Positions 1 to 5,606 of a stretch of DNA of 5,606 nt are shown piece after piece (position 1 is the first letter of the stretch; every line of letters begins with the position of its first letter). The notes under the pieces are model-generated. The model had not been told where the DNA came from, searched no databases, and saw nothing but the letters and a program-made list of their open reading frames with translations. A program made the translations under genes and the position numbers. Origin of the DNA: Pyrodictiaceae archaeon. Its GTDB lineage: Archaea > Thermoproteota > Thermoprotei_A > Sulfolobales > Pyrodictiaceae. The DNA is taken from assembly GCA_027046105.1 (NCBI GenBank), contig JALTZQ010000028.1:1-5606 (forward strand), written 5' to 3'.

Positions 1-38
1 TTAGTAAAAATCCGGCCGAAATAATACGGAAAAGAGAA

Positions 39-46
39 GGAGGTGA
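39..46 (+). promoter_or_regulatory. Strong Shine-Dalgarno site of dphB
   Basis: GGAGGTGA is a near-full match to the archaeal anti-Shine-Dalgarno sequence and ends 8 bases before the ATG at 55. It decides the start: the in-frame GTG at 43 is part of this motif and so is an unlikely start. The presence of the site implies a leadered transcript, possibly from an operon beginning outside the window. Confidence 0.8.
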
Positions 47-54
47 AGTATACC

Positions 55-834
55 ATGGTACTCTATATTGTTGGTGCAGGCCTCTCGTCTGAATATCTCA
101 CCCTTAAAGCACTTCAGGTTATCGGCAGAGCCGATATAGTGTACATTGACACATACACCAGCATAGCGCCGGGTATAGACGAGGAGTTAGTGAGAAGGAT
201 AAACCCCCGGTGCAAGATCGTTTCTGCTGACCGACACTTGCTTGAGGAGAACCAAAAGAGGATAATCAGTGAGGCACGAAACCATGATGTAGTTGTACTA
301 GTACCCGGCGACCCCTTTATGGCGACTACACATATAACTCTACGTCTTGCAGCCATTACAGCCGGTATTCGCGTTGAAGTAGTCCATGGCGTTTCTGGTG
401 TGTATGCGACAATCGGAGCTACTGGTCTGCAGTTATACCGGTTTGGGAAGACTGTAACTCTAGTCTATCCCGAGGAATTTAAACCCTATTCAGTCATAGA
501 GGTCATACGCGAGAATCGTAAGCGTAATTTACACACACTAGTCCTCCTGGACTTGAAGCTCGACGAAGGAAAGGCCATGACTATACCGGAAGCAATAAGT
601 ATACTTCTCGACTTAGCCCGTGAGGAACACTACGACGAAATCAAGGACACAATAATAATTGGTGTGGCTAGAGCAGGTTTACCTGACGAGAATTGTAGAG
701 CCGGAAAACCCTCCCAACTCCTTGGCACTAATTGGCCTCCACCACCCCATAGCCTCATTGTCACAGCTCCTCGTCTTCACCCTGTCGAGGAGGAATCTCT
801 AAGGGCGCTATGTGGGTGCGATAACTGCTACTAA
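55..834 (+). CDS. dphB: Diphthine synthase (DphB), diphthamide biosynthesis methyltransferase
   Basis: This enzyme uses S-adenosylmethionine to methylate the modified histidine of elongation factor 2 in the second step of diphthamide synthesis, in the cytoplasm. The 259-residue product has the usual family length and the tetrapyrrole-methylase-like fold signature: GAGL at 7-10, a YTS segment near 34-36, the SAM-site GDPF at 85-88 followed by TTH at 91-93, GATGL at 121-125, LHTLVLLDLK at 159-168, ARAG at 205-208, and a PPPPH stretch at 228-232 before the final LHP..E element. ATG at 55 is chosen over an in-frame GTG at 43 because that GTG lies inside the GGAGGTGA ribosome binding site, which is 8 bases from the ATG. 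The tail ends CGCDNCY, a small cysteine cluster not typical of the family as I know it. The gene converges on the 172-residue gene with a 25-base gap, so it is not in the leftward operon. The identification rests on several conserved blocks and is firm. Confidence 0.95.
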   Translation: MVLYIVGAGLSSEYLTLKALQVIGRADIVYIDTYTSIAPGIDEELVRRINPRCKIVSADRHLLEENQKRIISEARNHDVVVLVPGDPFMATTHITLRLAAITAGIRVEVVHGVSGVYATIGATGLQLYRFGKTVTLVYPEEFKPYSVIEVIRENRKRNLHTLVLLDLKLDEGKAMTIPEAISILLDLAREEHYDEIKDTIIIGVARAGLPDENCRAGKPSQLLGTNWPPPPHSLIVTAPRLHPVEEESLRALCGCDNCY

Positions 835-859
835 CCCGCTTATTCGCATAGAATGTTGC

Positions 860-1378
860 CTACATGTGTGTACGTACTTGCTGTTTCTCCTCACGACAGC
901 TCCGCGGCACTATGAGCATTACTGGCTGCGCTTCCTTTGACTCAATGAGGAAACCTACAGCCTTCTCACGTCTACCATCAAGTTCTATTTCTAGTTTGAA
1001 TAGGCGAAGCTTGTCACCGTTTTCACGTGCAAAGGAGAGAGCTAGTAAAGCCCAGTATCCATCAAGTTTTACATCACCTACCTCGATTCCTCCACCTCTT
1101 AGACTTATAGTATCTACCTCGACCACGCTGGTGCTGTGCAGTAATTCCTCCACGTTATCGCGGCCAGCCGTGATAAAGATACAGCCTTCTATCGTGAAGA
1201 GCGGGACGGCTTTATTACCTACCGTTGCAAGTGCGACACCAAGTCTATAGTGATGACACACTATATGACCGCTATCGGGATCAATGGCGCCATGTTGTAA
1301 TGCGAGTGTTTCAAGCATCGAATGTGATATTTCAAAGATTTTCCTTGAACTTATGCTTATCACAGCCTTGTCCGTCAC
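860..1378 (-). CDS. Hypothetical protein, 172 residues, probably cytoplasmic
   Basis: I do not recognise this family. The protein has no signal peptide or membrane helix. The sequence alternates hydrophobic beta-type stretches (about 46-70, 84-105 and 124-155) with an amphipathic helix near 17-29 and another near 107-119, which suggests a compact alpha/beta domain. A GHIVCHHYRLG segment at 38-48 places one cysteine beside two histidines (C41, H42, H43); the other cysteines are C66 and C161. The end is charged (about 160-172, rich in R, E, K and Q). The start is GTG at 1376-1378, chosen because a GGCGGTG element lies 5 bases upstream; a second GTG at codon 6 is possible. The composition is balanced, whereas the opposite strand reads as a serine-rich frame, which supports this strand. 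It follows the surface-protein gene by 75 bases in the same direction, so co-transcription is possible but not shown. It converges with dphB. Confidence 0.75.
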   Translation of the reverse strand: MTDKAVISISSRKIFEISHSMLETLALQHGAIDPDSGHIVCHHYRLGVALATVGNKAVPLFTIEGCIFITAGRDNVEELLHSTSVVEVDTISLRGGGIEVGDVKLDGYWALLALSFARENGDKLRLFKLEIELDGRREKAVGFLIESKEAQPVMLIVPRSCREEKQQVRTHM

Positions 1379-1383
1379 TCTTA

Positions 1384-1390
1384 CACCGCC
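1384..1390 (-). promoter_or_regulatory. Possible Shine-Dalgarno site of the 172-residue gene
   Basis: On the minus strand, GGCGGTG resembles GGAGGTG with one mismatch and ends 5 bases before the GTG start at 1378. It supports the GTG start and also suggests the gene is translated from a leadered, perhaps operonic, message. The match is imperfect. Confidence 0.45.
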
Positions 1391-1453
1391 CCCACAAGAA
1401 CTGTTACGTTTTCTATCGTTGGCTCCTATCCTTCCCGAGAACAGCTTGGGTGT

Positions 1454-4400
1454 TTATAGGGTGCTTGGCGGTGCTCTGCGAATCCTGCGTCTCCAGAAAA
1501 CGAGGCCAGATACCACGCCGACTACTAGTGCCGTGAACGGTATGGCTAGCGCTTCGAGACCTTGCCAAGCACTATATGTTTTGGTGGACGGGGGTGTGAT
1601 CTCAGTAACACCCACAATATACTTACTACTATACTTGTTGTTGTATTTGTCAAAATAGTCGATAGCTACTATTACATTGCCGGGTTTTCTAGGTACAAAT
1701 GCCTCGATCCGCACAGGTACTTCCGATGAAGGCTCTATATCACCTATGAGGCTTGACGCTATTTCACCACTTGCATCAATAAGACGTATAACTACTCTCT
1801 CAACACTTTCTACACCAAGATTGACGAGGATCATACTGACTCGTAGAGTTCCATTTTCATACTCTGCTTTTAGGCTGTGTACCTCTAGTTTTAGTGGAGG
1901 AGCTAATATGGCTGCTATACTAGTGTTCAACATGTAGTTGTAACCTTTCGGGTCTTGGTACAAGATGGCCAGTCGAGCTGCGAAGGTATAGCCCGTATAC
2001 CCCATATAGCCGTAGGGGTTAAAGACTAACACATAGTCTATGGGTACTGTCTCGCCTGGTTTTACATGACTAATATAGGCTATTGGATCTGTAGGGTACG
2101 CTATTGGTGTTTCAGGTATTAGGATTGCATAGAGATTGTATAGTGGAGCTGAACCATTATTAGTTATTAAGAGCTTAAGTAGTGCAGTACCATTAGCAAG
2201 CCTCGCTACTGGTAGTGACTCCACTATCACTGGCTGAGGTTCACCCAACACCTTCACACTAAGCATGTACGTTGCGTTATGCCTTGAACCCCATGCATCA
2301 ATGAAGTCTATTGTTGCCTCTACACTATGTTCCCCGATAGCAGCATTTCTTTCCACAATCACTGGAGCTATGTAGACAAGGAACCTTGTTTGTTGTTGAC
2401 TACTCATTTCAACCATGCGCAAGACAGACTCTAAATCCTCAGGAAACCTAGCTTCTGGGAAGTAGGGAGTAAGCTTGGCTATTCGCTCATTAGTCTCAGC
2501 ATAAATGAGTCCTGGTGGCAGACGTAGGTGAAGAACTGGTGATGAGATTGTTTCGTCAAGTATACGGAATACTAAGATTAGCCTAGCCGACCTTTGTCCT
2601 GGACCAGGCGAAGGGCCCTGCCATATGACTGTTATAGGCTCAACAGCTGTTCTAGGATCCTCGATTAGCAGCCCAAATTTCTCCTCCTCTACCTTTTCGC
2701 TATAGACACCACCCTGCACTACCCAGTATCGTATGTGGATTGTAAATGTGTAATTACCTGGTCTTAGAGTAGGGCTTACATCAACTTGGAAACTTATTGT
2801 AGCCACTGCAAATGGCTGTATAGGTCCTTCTATGAATGCGTAGAGAGACCGCGTCGCTGAGGCATTGAAGCCTAGTGGTGGTTCTAGCCATGCTTCAATG
2901 GCTGCTAATGGTTGTGGGTTAAGGTTAGCCAAGTTAACTATCATCGTTGCACCCTTTGAGCCAGGGTATGTCTTGGCCATCCAGTTGACATCAACAACGT
3001 GAACTCCTTGGCCACTAAGCTTCTCGACCGAAACCTCAACTATTTTCTTCTCGGTGAATGAGACATGTACACCATAGCCAGTGTATGTATAATTCACTAT
3101 TATGTTGATGATATATGTATCTGGATCTGTATTGGCCAGATTCAAGTAAAATACTTGTTGGCATAAACCTCCAGATGGAATTGAGCCACAGTAACCTACT
3201 CTGTTTAATACGCTAGCCCAATCAGATATTAATGATACTGTTACTGCACTTGCTGTTTCCCGACCAACATTCAATATTTGTACCGTGAGTGGTTGACGTG
3301 GATTACCAGTGTAAGCTATTTCGGGTGAGGTGGGTGAGCCCCAGAAGACACCTATTACACGTAGTATTGGTGCGTAGTCTTTAACTGGTGCGATACTAAT
3401 CTTGAACATTAGTGTATCCAAGAATTTCCATACGTCACCACTAGTGAACCCTGTTAACCTTAACGTAACATTATAATCCCCAGGAGCAACATCATCGTTT
3501 ATTTCAAGCCAGAGTCTAATGGAGCATGAGGAGCCGGCTGCTACTCCAGCGAGACAAGAACCAGCTATCCTCCACACCCTTATACCTTCTGGAAAACTAT
3601 AGTTTATAGCATGAAGCGACGATATAGGATCTGGAAGTGTGTTTACTAGAGTGATTACTAGCTCGACACCTTTCTGACCTGGTAAGAGAGGAGCCGGTTG
3701 CCCATTGTATTCTGAGTAAACTTCAGCCAGGAATAGGGGTTTTAGAGGCTTCCACTTAATAACAAGCTTCTTCTCGACTAAAACAAGGTATCTAACACCA
3801 TTGTCGTCGTATACCAGTATTGCTTTGAGCACCGCTTCAATACTGGTTACGGACGTCCTTATACCATTAAAGATTAATGATGTTGTTGAGCCATATGCTG
3901 TTGCACGTTGCACTTCAGCGTAGACTTTGTTATCACCATCACCACTTATAGCGTTTAGTAATAGTAGTTCAGCAGAGACATGTATAAGTGTTTGTGGTGC
4001 ACGATTTCTTAAAATAATATATATACTTGTGGATTCTGCTTCTGATAAACCATAACCTCTTGTTAGTCCTGCATCAACCAATTCTACGACTACATTAGCG
4101 CTCTTTACCTCTACCATTATCACTGATTCTGTACGACTTATTGTTCTAAGCCCACCACAATTTTGCTGCGCAATTATGGACAATGACACACTATAGTTAC
4201 CAGCACTACCATCAATATCTACCTCGAGATCTATCGAGCTTAATTCCATAGGCGCAATAGTTTCCGTAACTAAAAGCGGTGTATGAGGGATTAGAGGTGA
4301 ATCTTTGGGATCAATAAGTATTAGTAGCCGCTCCACTACACAATGCCCATAGTTTGCTAGTATGAGTCTTAGCACTGAGGAGGTTGAGTTCTCATAGCCG

Positions 4401-5206
4401 CCATAAAGCCAGTAACTATTCACTATACGTAAAGTGTCTGATGGCGATGCATTGAGGGCTACATATGCTTCAAGTGCTGTCTCAGCCCAAAAGTTTACAC
4501 CATCACTTGTTCTCATCTTTAATCTAAGATCAAGGCTTATAGCGTATATGCCTGGCGGTAGGGTTATTGTAACACTATCAAGTACTATTTTGCCGCGATC
4601 GCCAGAAGCTATACCTCCAACATTAAATTTTAGCTTTAACGGTAAAAAGCCTTTAGGAAATGTAGCTTCACCATAACCTTCAACGACATCGACATCGCCA
4701 AGATTTTCAACAATAACTACTATTCTCGCTGAACCTGCCGGCGTGTAATCGTAGGGTTCAAGCCACGAATCAACAACTATGAGGTTAGGTTTAGGATAAG
4801 GCTCAACATCCACTACGATTGTATAATTGATTACTGATTCTCCAGTATTGAATGATACTACGAGCTCATAGGGGCCTGGCTGCGCATCCCTTTTCACATC
4901 AAAGACAAAGTTGAACTCGGCTACATCACCTGGATCTAGGTTAACGGCAACATCACATTTATTCCTAAACTGTAGTTCTGGTGGAGGCTCAACACATGCT
5001 GTGAGTGAAGGCAACACCTTAGTACCATGATATCTTGCATTTACTGTCAATGTAGCAGCTGTACTCCCGGGATAGATGGGGCCTCCACTTGCAGAACGCG
5101 CCCAATAGGATTCGAGAACCACCTGCTCTGCAATAGCTTGTGTAGCAAGAGTAGCAAACAATAGTGCAAGGCTAACAAGGAGCCAGCTTAGATTGCCAAG
5201 ACGCAT
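1454..5206 (-). CDS. Large secreted, membrane-anchored surface protein with about ten Ig-like (COG1361/CARDB-like) modules
   Basis: The 1250-residue protein opens with a signal peptide (1-26, likely cleavage after AIA). It continues as about ten successive beta-rich modules from residue 28 to 1202 and ends with one membrane helix (about 1216-1238) followed by RRRIRR and a short tail. This predicts an extracellular rod anchored by its C-terminus with the tail in the cytoplasm. Module hallmarks include a first strand of the V-x-x-S/V-x-W type, a V/I-x-x-x-N-x-G/A turn, and a late PG-x-Y strand (GPYELVV, PGIYAIS, AGNYSVS, PGDYNVT, PGNYTFT). There are 14 N-x-S/T sequons and eight cysteines paired within modules. 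The architecture resembles archaeal COG1361 'S-layer domain' proteins. ATG at 5204-5206 is chosen because the signal peptide begins directly there; no good Shine-Dalgarno site precedes it. It lies 69 bases downstream of an ABC ATPase gene in the same direction, so a role as extracellular partner of that transporter is inferred. Being an independent surface-layer component or adhesin is the main alternative. Confidence 0.9.
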   Translation of the reverse strand: MRLGNLSWLLVSLALLFATLATQAIAEQVVLESYWARSASGGPIYPGSTAATLTVNARYHGTKVLPSLTACVEPPPELQFRNKCDVAVNLDPGDVAEFNFVFDVKRDAQPGPYELVVSFNTGESVINYTIVVDVEPYPKPNLIVVDSWLEPYDYTPAGSARIVVIVENLGDVDVVEGYGEATFPKGFLPLKLKFNVGGIASGDRGKIVLDSVTITLPPGIYAISLDLRLKMRTSDGVNFWAETALEAYVALNASPSDTLRIVNSYWLYGGYENSTSSVLRLILANYGHCVVERLLILIDPKDSPLIPHTPLLVTETIAPMELSSIDLEVDIDGSAGNYSVSLSIIAQQNCGGLRTISRTESVIMVEVKSANVVVELVDAGLTRGYGLSEAESTSIYIILRNRAPQTLIHVSAELLLLNAISGDGDNKVYAEVQRATAYGSTTSLIFNGIRTSVTSIEAVLKAILVYDDNGVRYLVLVEKKLVIKWKPLKPLFLAEVYSEYNGQPAPLLPGQKGVELVITLVNTLPDPISSLHAINYSFPEGIRVWRIAGSCLAGVAAGSSCSIRLWLEINDDVAPGDYNVTLRLTGFTSGDVWKFLDTLMFKISIAPVKDYAPILRVIGVFWGSPTSPEIAYTGNPRQPLTVQILNVGRETASAVTVSLISDWASVLNRVGYCGSIPSGGLCQQVFYLNLANTDPDTYIINIIVNYTYTGYGVHVSFTEKKIVEVSVEKLSGQGVHVVDVNWMAKTYPGSKGATMIVNLANLNPQPLAAIEAWLEPPLGFNASATRSLYAFIEGPIQPFAVATISFQVDVSPTLRPGNYTFTIHIRYWVVQGGVYSEKVEEEKFGLLIEDPRTAVEPITVIWQGPSPGPGQRSARLILVFRILDETISSPVLHLRLPPGLIYAETNERIAKLTPYFPEARFPEDLESVLRMVEMSSQQQTRFLVYIAPVIVERNAAIGEHSVEATIDFIDAWGSRHNATYMLSVKVLGEPQPVIVESLPVARLANGTALLKLLITNNGSAPLYNLYAILIPETPIAYPTDPIAYISHVKPGETVPIDYVLVFNPYGYMGYTGYTFAARLAILYQDPKGYNYMLNTSIAAILAPPLKLEVHSLKAEYENGTLRVSMILVNLGVESVERVVIRLIDASGEIASSLIGDIEPSSEVPVRIEAFVPRKPGNVIVAIDYFDKYNNKYSSKYIVGVTEITPPSTKTYSAWQGLEALAIPFTALVVGVVSGLVFWRRRIRRAPPSTL
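1493..1561 (-). other. C-terminal membrane anchor of the surface protein
   Basis: Residues 1216-1238 are hydrophobic (core ALAIPFTALVVGVVSGLVF) and are followed at once by WRRRIRR, a positive-inside stop-transfer signal. Only a short Pro/Ser/Thr linker (TPPSTKTYS, 1204-1212) separates the last module from the membrane, so the module array starts close to the bilayer. A long Thr-rich stalk, common in other archaeal surface proteins, is absent. Confidence 0.85.
1601..5125 (-). repeat. Tandem array of about ten Ig-like protein modules
   Basis: My manual division by residue is: 28-136, 141-250, 258-368, 369-485, 490-607, 612-727, 734-848, 854-988, 990-1101 and 1104-1202. A tryptophan sits at the same place in the first strand of six modules: W35, W148, W266, W622, W742 and W862. 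The spacing is 113, 118, 356 (three modules), 120 and 120. The copies have diverged strongly: I see no long DNA-level repeats, so this is an old array rather than a recent tandem amplification. The borders of modules 4, 8 and 9 are the least certain. Confidence 0.7.
5129..5206 (-). other. Signal peptide of the 1250-residue surface protein
   Basis: Residues 1-26 carry one arginine (R2), a hydrophobic core at about 8-20 (LLVSLALLFATL), and a small-residue cleavage site, AIA before EQ. This is a standard Sec-type signal peptide and also fixes the start codon. Confidence 0.85.
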
Positions 5207-5218
5207 TATGTATCCCGG

Positions 5219-5250
5219 GGATTTATCAAGAATCGACTGTTGATAAATCC
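5219..5250. promoter_or_regulatory. Perfect 11-base inverted repeat upstream of the surface-protein gene
   Basis: GGATTTATCAA at 5219-5229 is matched by its exact reverse complement TTGATAAATCC at 5240-5250, with a 10-base spacer. Arm centres are 21 bases apart, about two helical turns, which suits a dimeric DNA-binding regulator. The repeat ends 13 bases from the ATG. The arm farther from the gene reads GGATTTATCAA on the minus strand and could itself serve as a TATA element, so binding there would be expected to affect transcription. It could instead form an 11-bp RNA hairpin in the leader between the ATPase and surface-protein genes. No U-tract follows, so it is not a typical terminator. 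The repeat is seen directly; the operator role is inferred. Confidence 0.55.
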
Positions 5251-5259
5251 TTGCTGTAA

Positions 5260-5270
5260 TTTGTTTATAG
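5260..5270 (-). promoter_or_regulatory. Possible TATA box for the surface-protein gene
   Basis: On the minus strand the gap contains CTATAAACAAA, an A/T-rich TATA-like element. A start about 25 bases downstream would fall inside the inverted repeat, giving a leader of roughly 30-35 bases. The surface-protein gene lacks a clear Shine-Dalgarno site, which would fit a short or leaderless transcript from this gap. TATA-like matches are common in A/T-rich sequence, so this is tentative. Confidence 0.35.
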
Positions 5271-5275
5271 CCTGG

Positions 5276-5606
5276 TTAAACAAGGTTTACTATGCACTTA
5301 CTTGGATCCGGTTCCTCTGCCGACACAATTCGGCCATCCCTTATAATAAGGATTGTTGATGCACAATTAGCTACTTCGGGATCGTGTGTAACCATTACTA
5401 TTGCTTGGCCTTGCCTATTTAGTTCTAGGAATGTAGAAATAACGGTCTTAGCTGATTTACGATCAAGATTACCTGTTGGTTCATCAGCTAATAGCAGTTC
5501 GGGTTCACCAACTATAGCCCTCGCAATGGCTACGCGTTGTTGTTGACCGCCACTTAGTTGTAAGGGTTTCTTTGATAGCCATGAGAGTTCTCCACCAACC
5601 TTCAGT
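5276..5606 (-). CDS. ABC transporter ATP-binding protein, MacB/LolD type (C-terminal part)
   Basis: This open frame runs in from the right edge and ends at TAA (5276-5278). The visible 109 residues are the C-terminal half of an ABC ATPase. They show the signature LSGGQQQRVAIARA (residues 18-31 of the fragment), Walker B plus D-loop in ELLLADEPTGNLD, the H-loop histidine in MVTHDPE, and the closing IIRDGRI strand. QLSGGQQQR together with LADEPTGNLD is characteristic of the MacB/LolD/FtsE-like class, whose ATPases work with permeases bearing large extracytoplasmic domains in lipoprotein transport, efflux or envelope signalling. Walker A and the Q-loop lie outside the window. All visible catalytic elements are intact. 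It is followed after 69 bases by the surface-protein gene in the same direction. The permease is not in view and may lie farther upstream of this gene. The ATPase call is firm; the substrate is unknown. Confidence 0.95.
   Translation of the reverse strand, partial: LKVGGELSWLSKKPLQLSGGQQQRVAIARAIVGEPELLLADEPTGNLDRKSAKTVISTFLELNRQGQAIVMVTHDPEVANCASTILIIRDGRIVSAEEPDPSKCIVNLV

Noticed and set aside
43..54. In-frame GTG as the start of dphB, adding four residues
   Set aside because: The GTG is part of the GGAGGTGA ribosome binding site, and family members begin at the M-V-L-Y that follows the ATG at 55.
114..356. Minus-strand open frame inside dphB
   Set aside because: It is antisense to strongly conserved dphB codons, and its translation resembles no protein pattern.
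835..859. Possible bidirectional terminator between dphB and the 172-residue gene
   Set aside because: The 25-base gap has no T-tract on either strand and no stem-loop that I can see.
864..1250. Plus-strand open frame opposite the 172-residue gene
   Set aside because: Its translation is serine- and arginine-rich low-complexity sequence typical of an antisense shadow. The minus strand gives a balanced protein with a plausible ribosome binding site.
1225..1658. Two overlapping plus-strand open frames
   Set aside because: They run antisense across the end of the surface-protein gene, the gap and the 172-residue gene, and lack coherent domain features. One ends in a repetitive LLLYLLLYL stretch antisense to Asn/Lys/Tyr codons.
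5212..5222. Short palindrome ATCCCGGGGAT just before the surface-protein start
   Set aside because: It has only 5-base arms around one base, too short to be a useful hairpin, and it overlaps the larger inverted repeat.
5292..5546. Plus-strand open frame at the right end
   Set aside because: It is antisense to the ABC signature and Walker B motifs of the ATPase, which are unmistakable on the minus strand.

Overview
The window looks like chromosomal DNA from a hyperthermophilic archaeon, most likely a crenarchaeote of the Desulfurococcales/Pyrodictiaceae type. The evidence is a diphthine synthase gene of archaeal form, frequent ATA, AGG and AGA codons, a GGAGGTGA ribosome binding site, and a large secreted protein with Ig-like modules and many N-glycosylation sequons. 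The genus cannot be fixed from the sequence alone.

Layout. On the + strand, 55-834 encodes diphthine synthase (DphB), a translation-factor modification enzyme. It converges on three genes transcribed leftward from the right edge. In order of transcription these are: the C-terminal 109 residues of an ABC transporter ATPase of the MacB/LolD type (5606-5276, cut by the window edge); after a 69-base gap, a 1250-residue surface protein (5206-1454); and after a 75-base gap, a 172-residue cytoplasmic protein of unknown function (1378-860). The last gene ends 25 bases from the dphB stop codon.

The surface protein is the main object. It has a signal peptide, about ten consecutive Ig-like beta-sandwich modules of roughly 100-135 residues, and one C-terminal membrane helix followed by a short basic tail. 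A tryptophan recurs in the first strand of six modules at a regular period. All eight cysteines fall as pairs inside four modules. With the ATPase next to it, the simplest reading is an envelope-associated ABC system in which the Ig-like protein is the extracellular partner. Its substrate and permease are not visible here.

The 69-base gap between the ATPase and the surface protein holds a perfect 11-base inverted repeat with arms 21 bases apart centre to centre. It overlaps TATA-like sequence, so the surface protein may have its own regulated promoter. I see no RNA genes, CRISPR arrays, insertion sequences or integration sites. No stretch over 300 bases lacks a gene.
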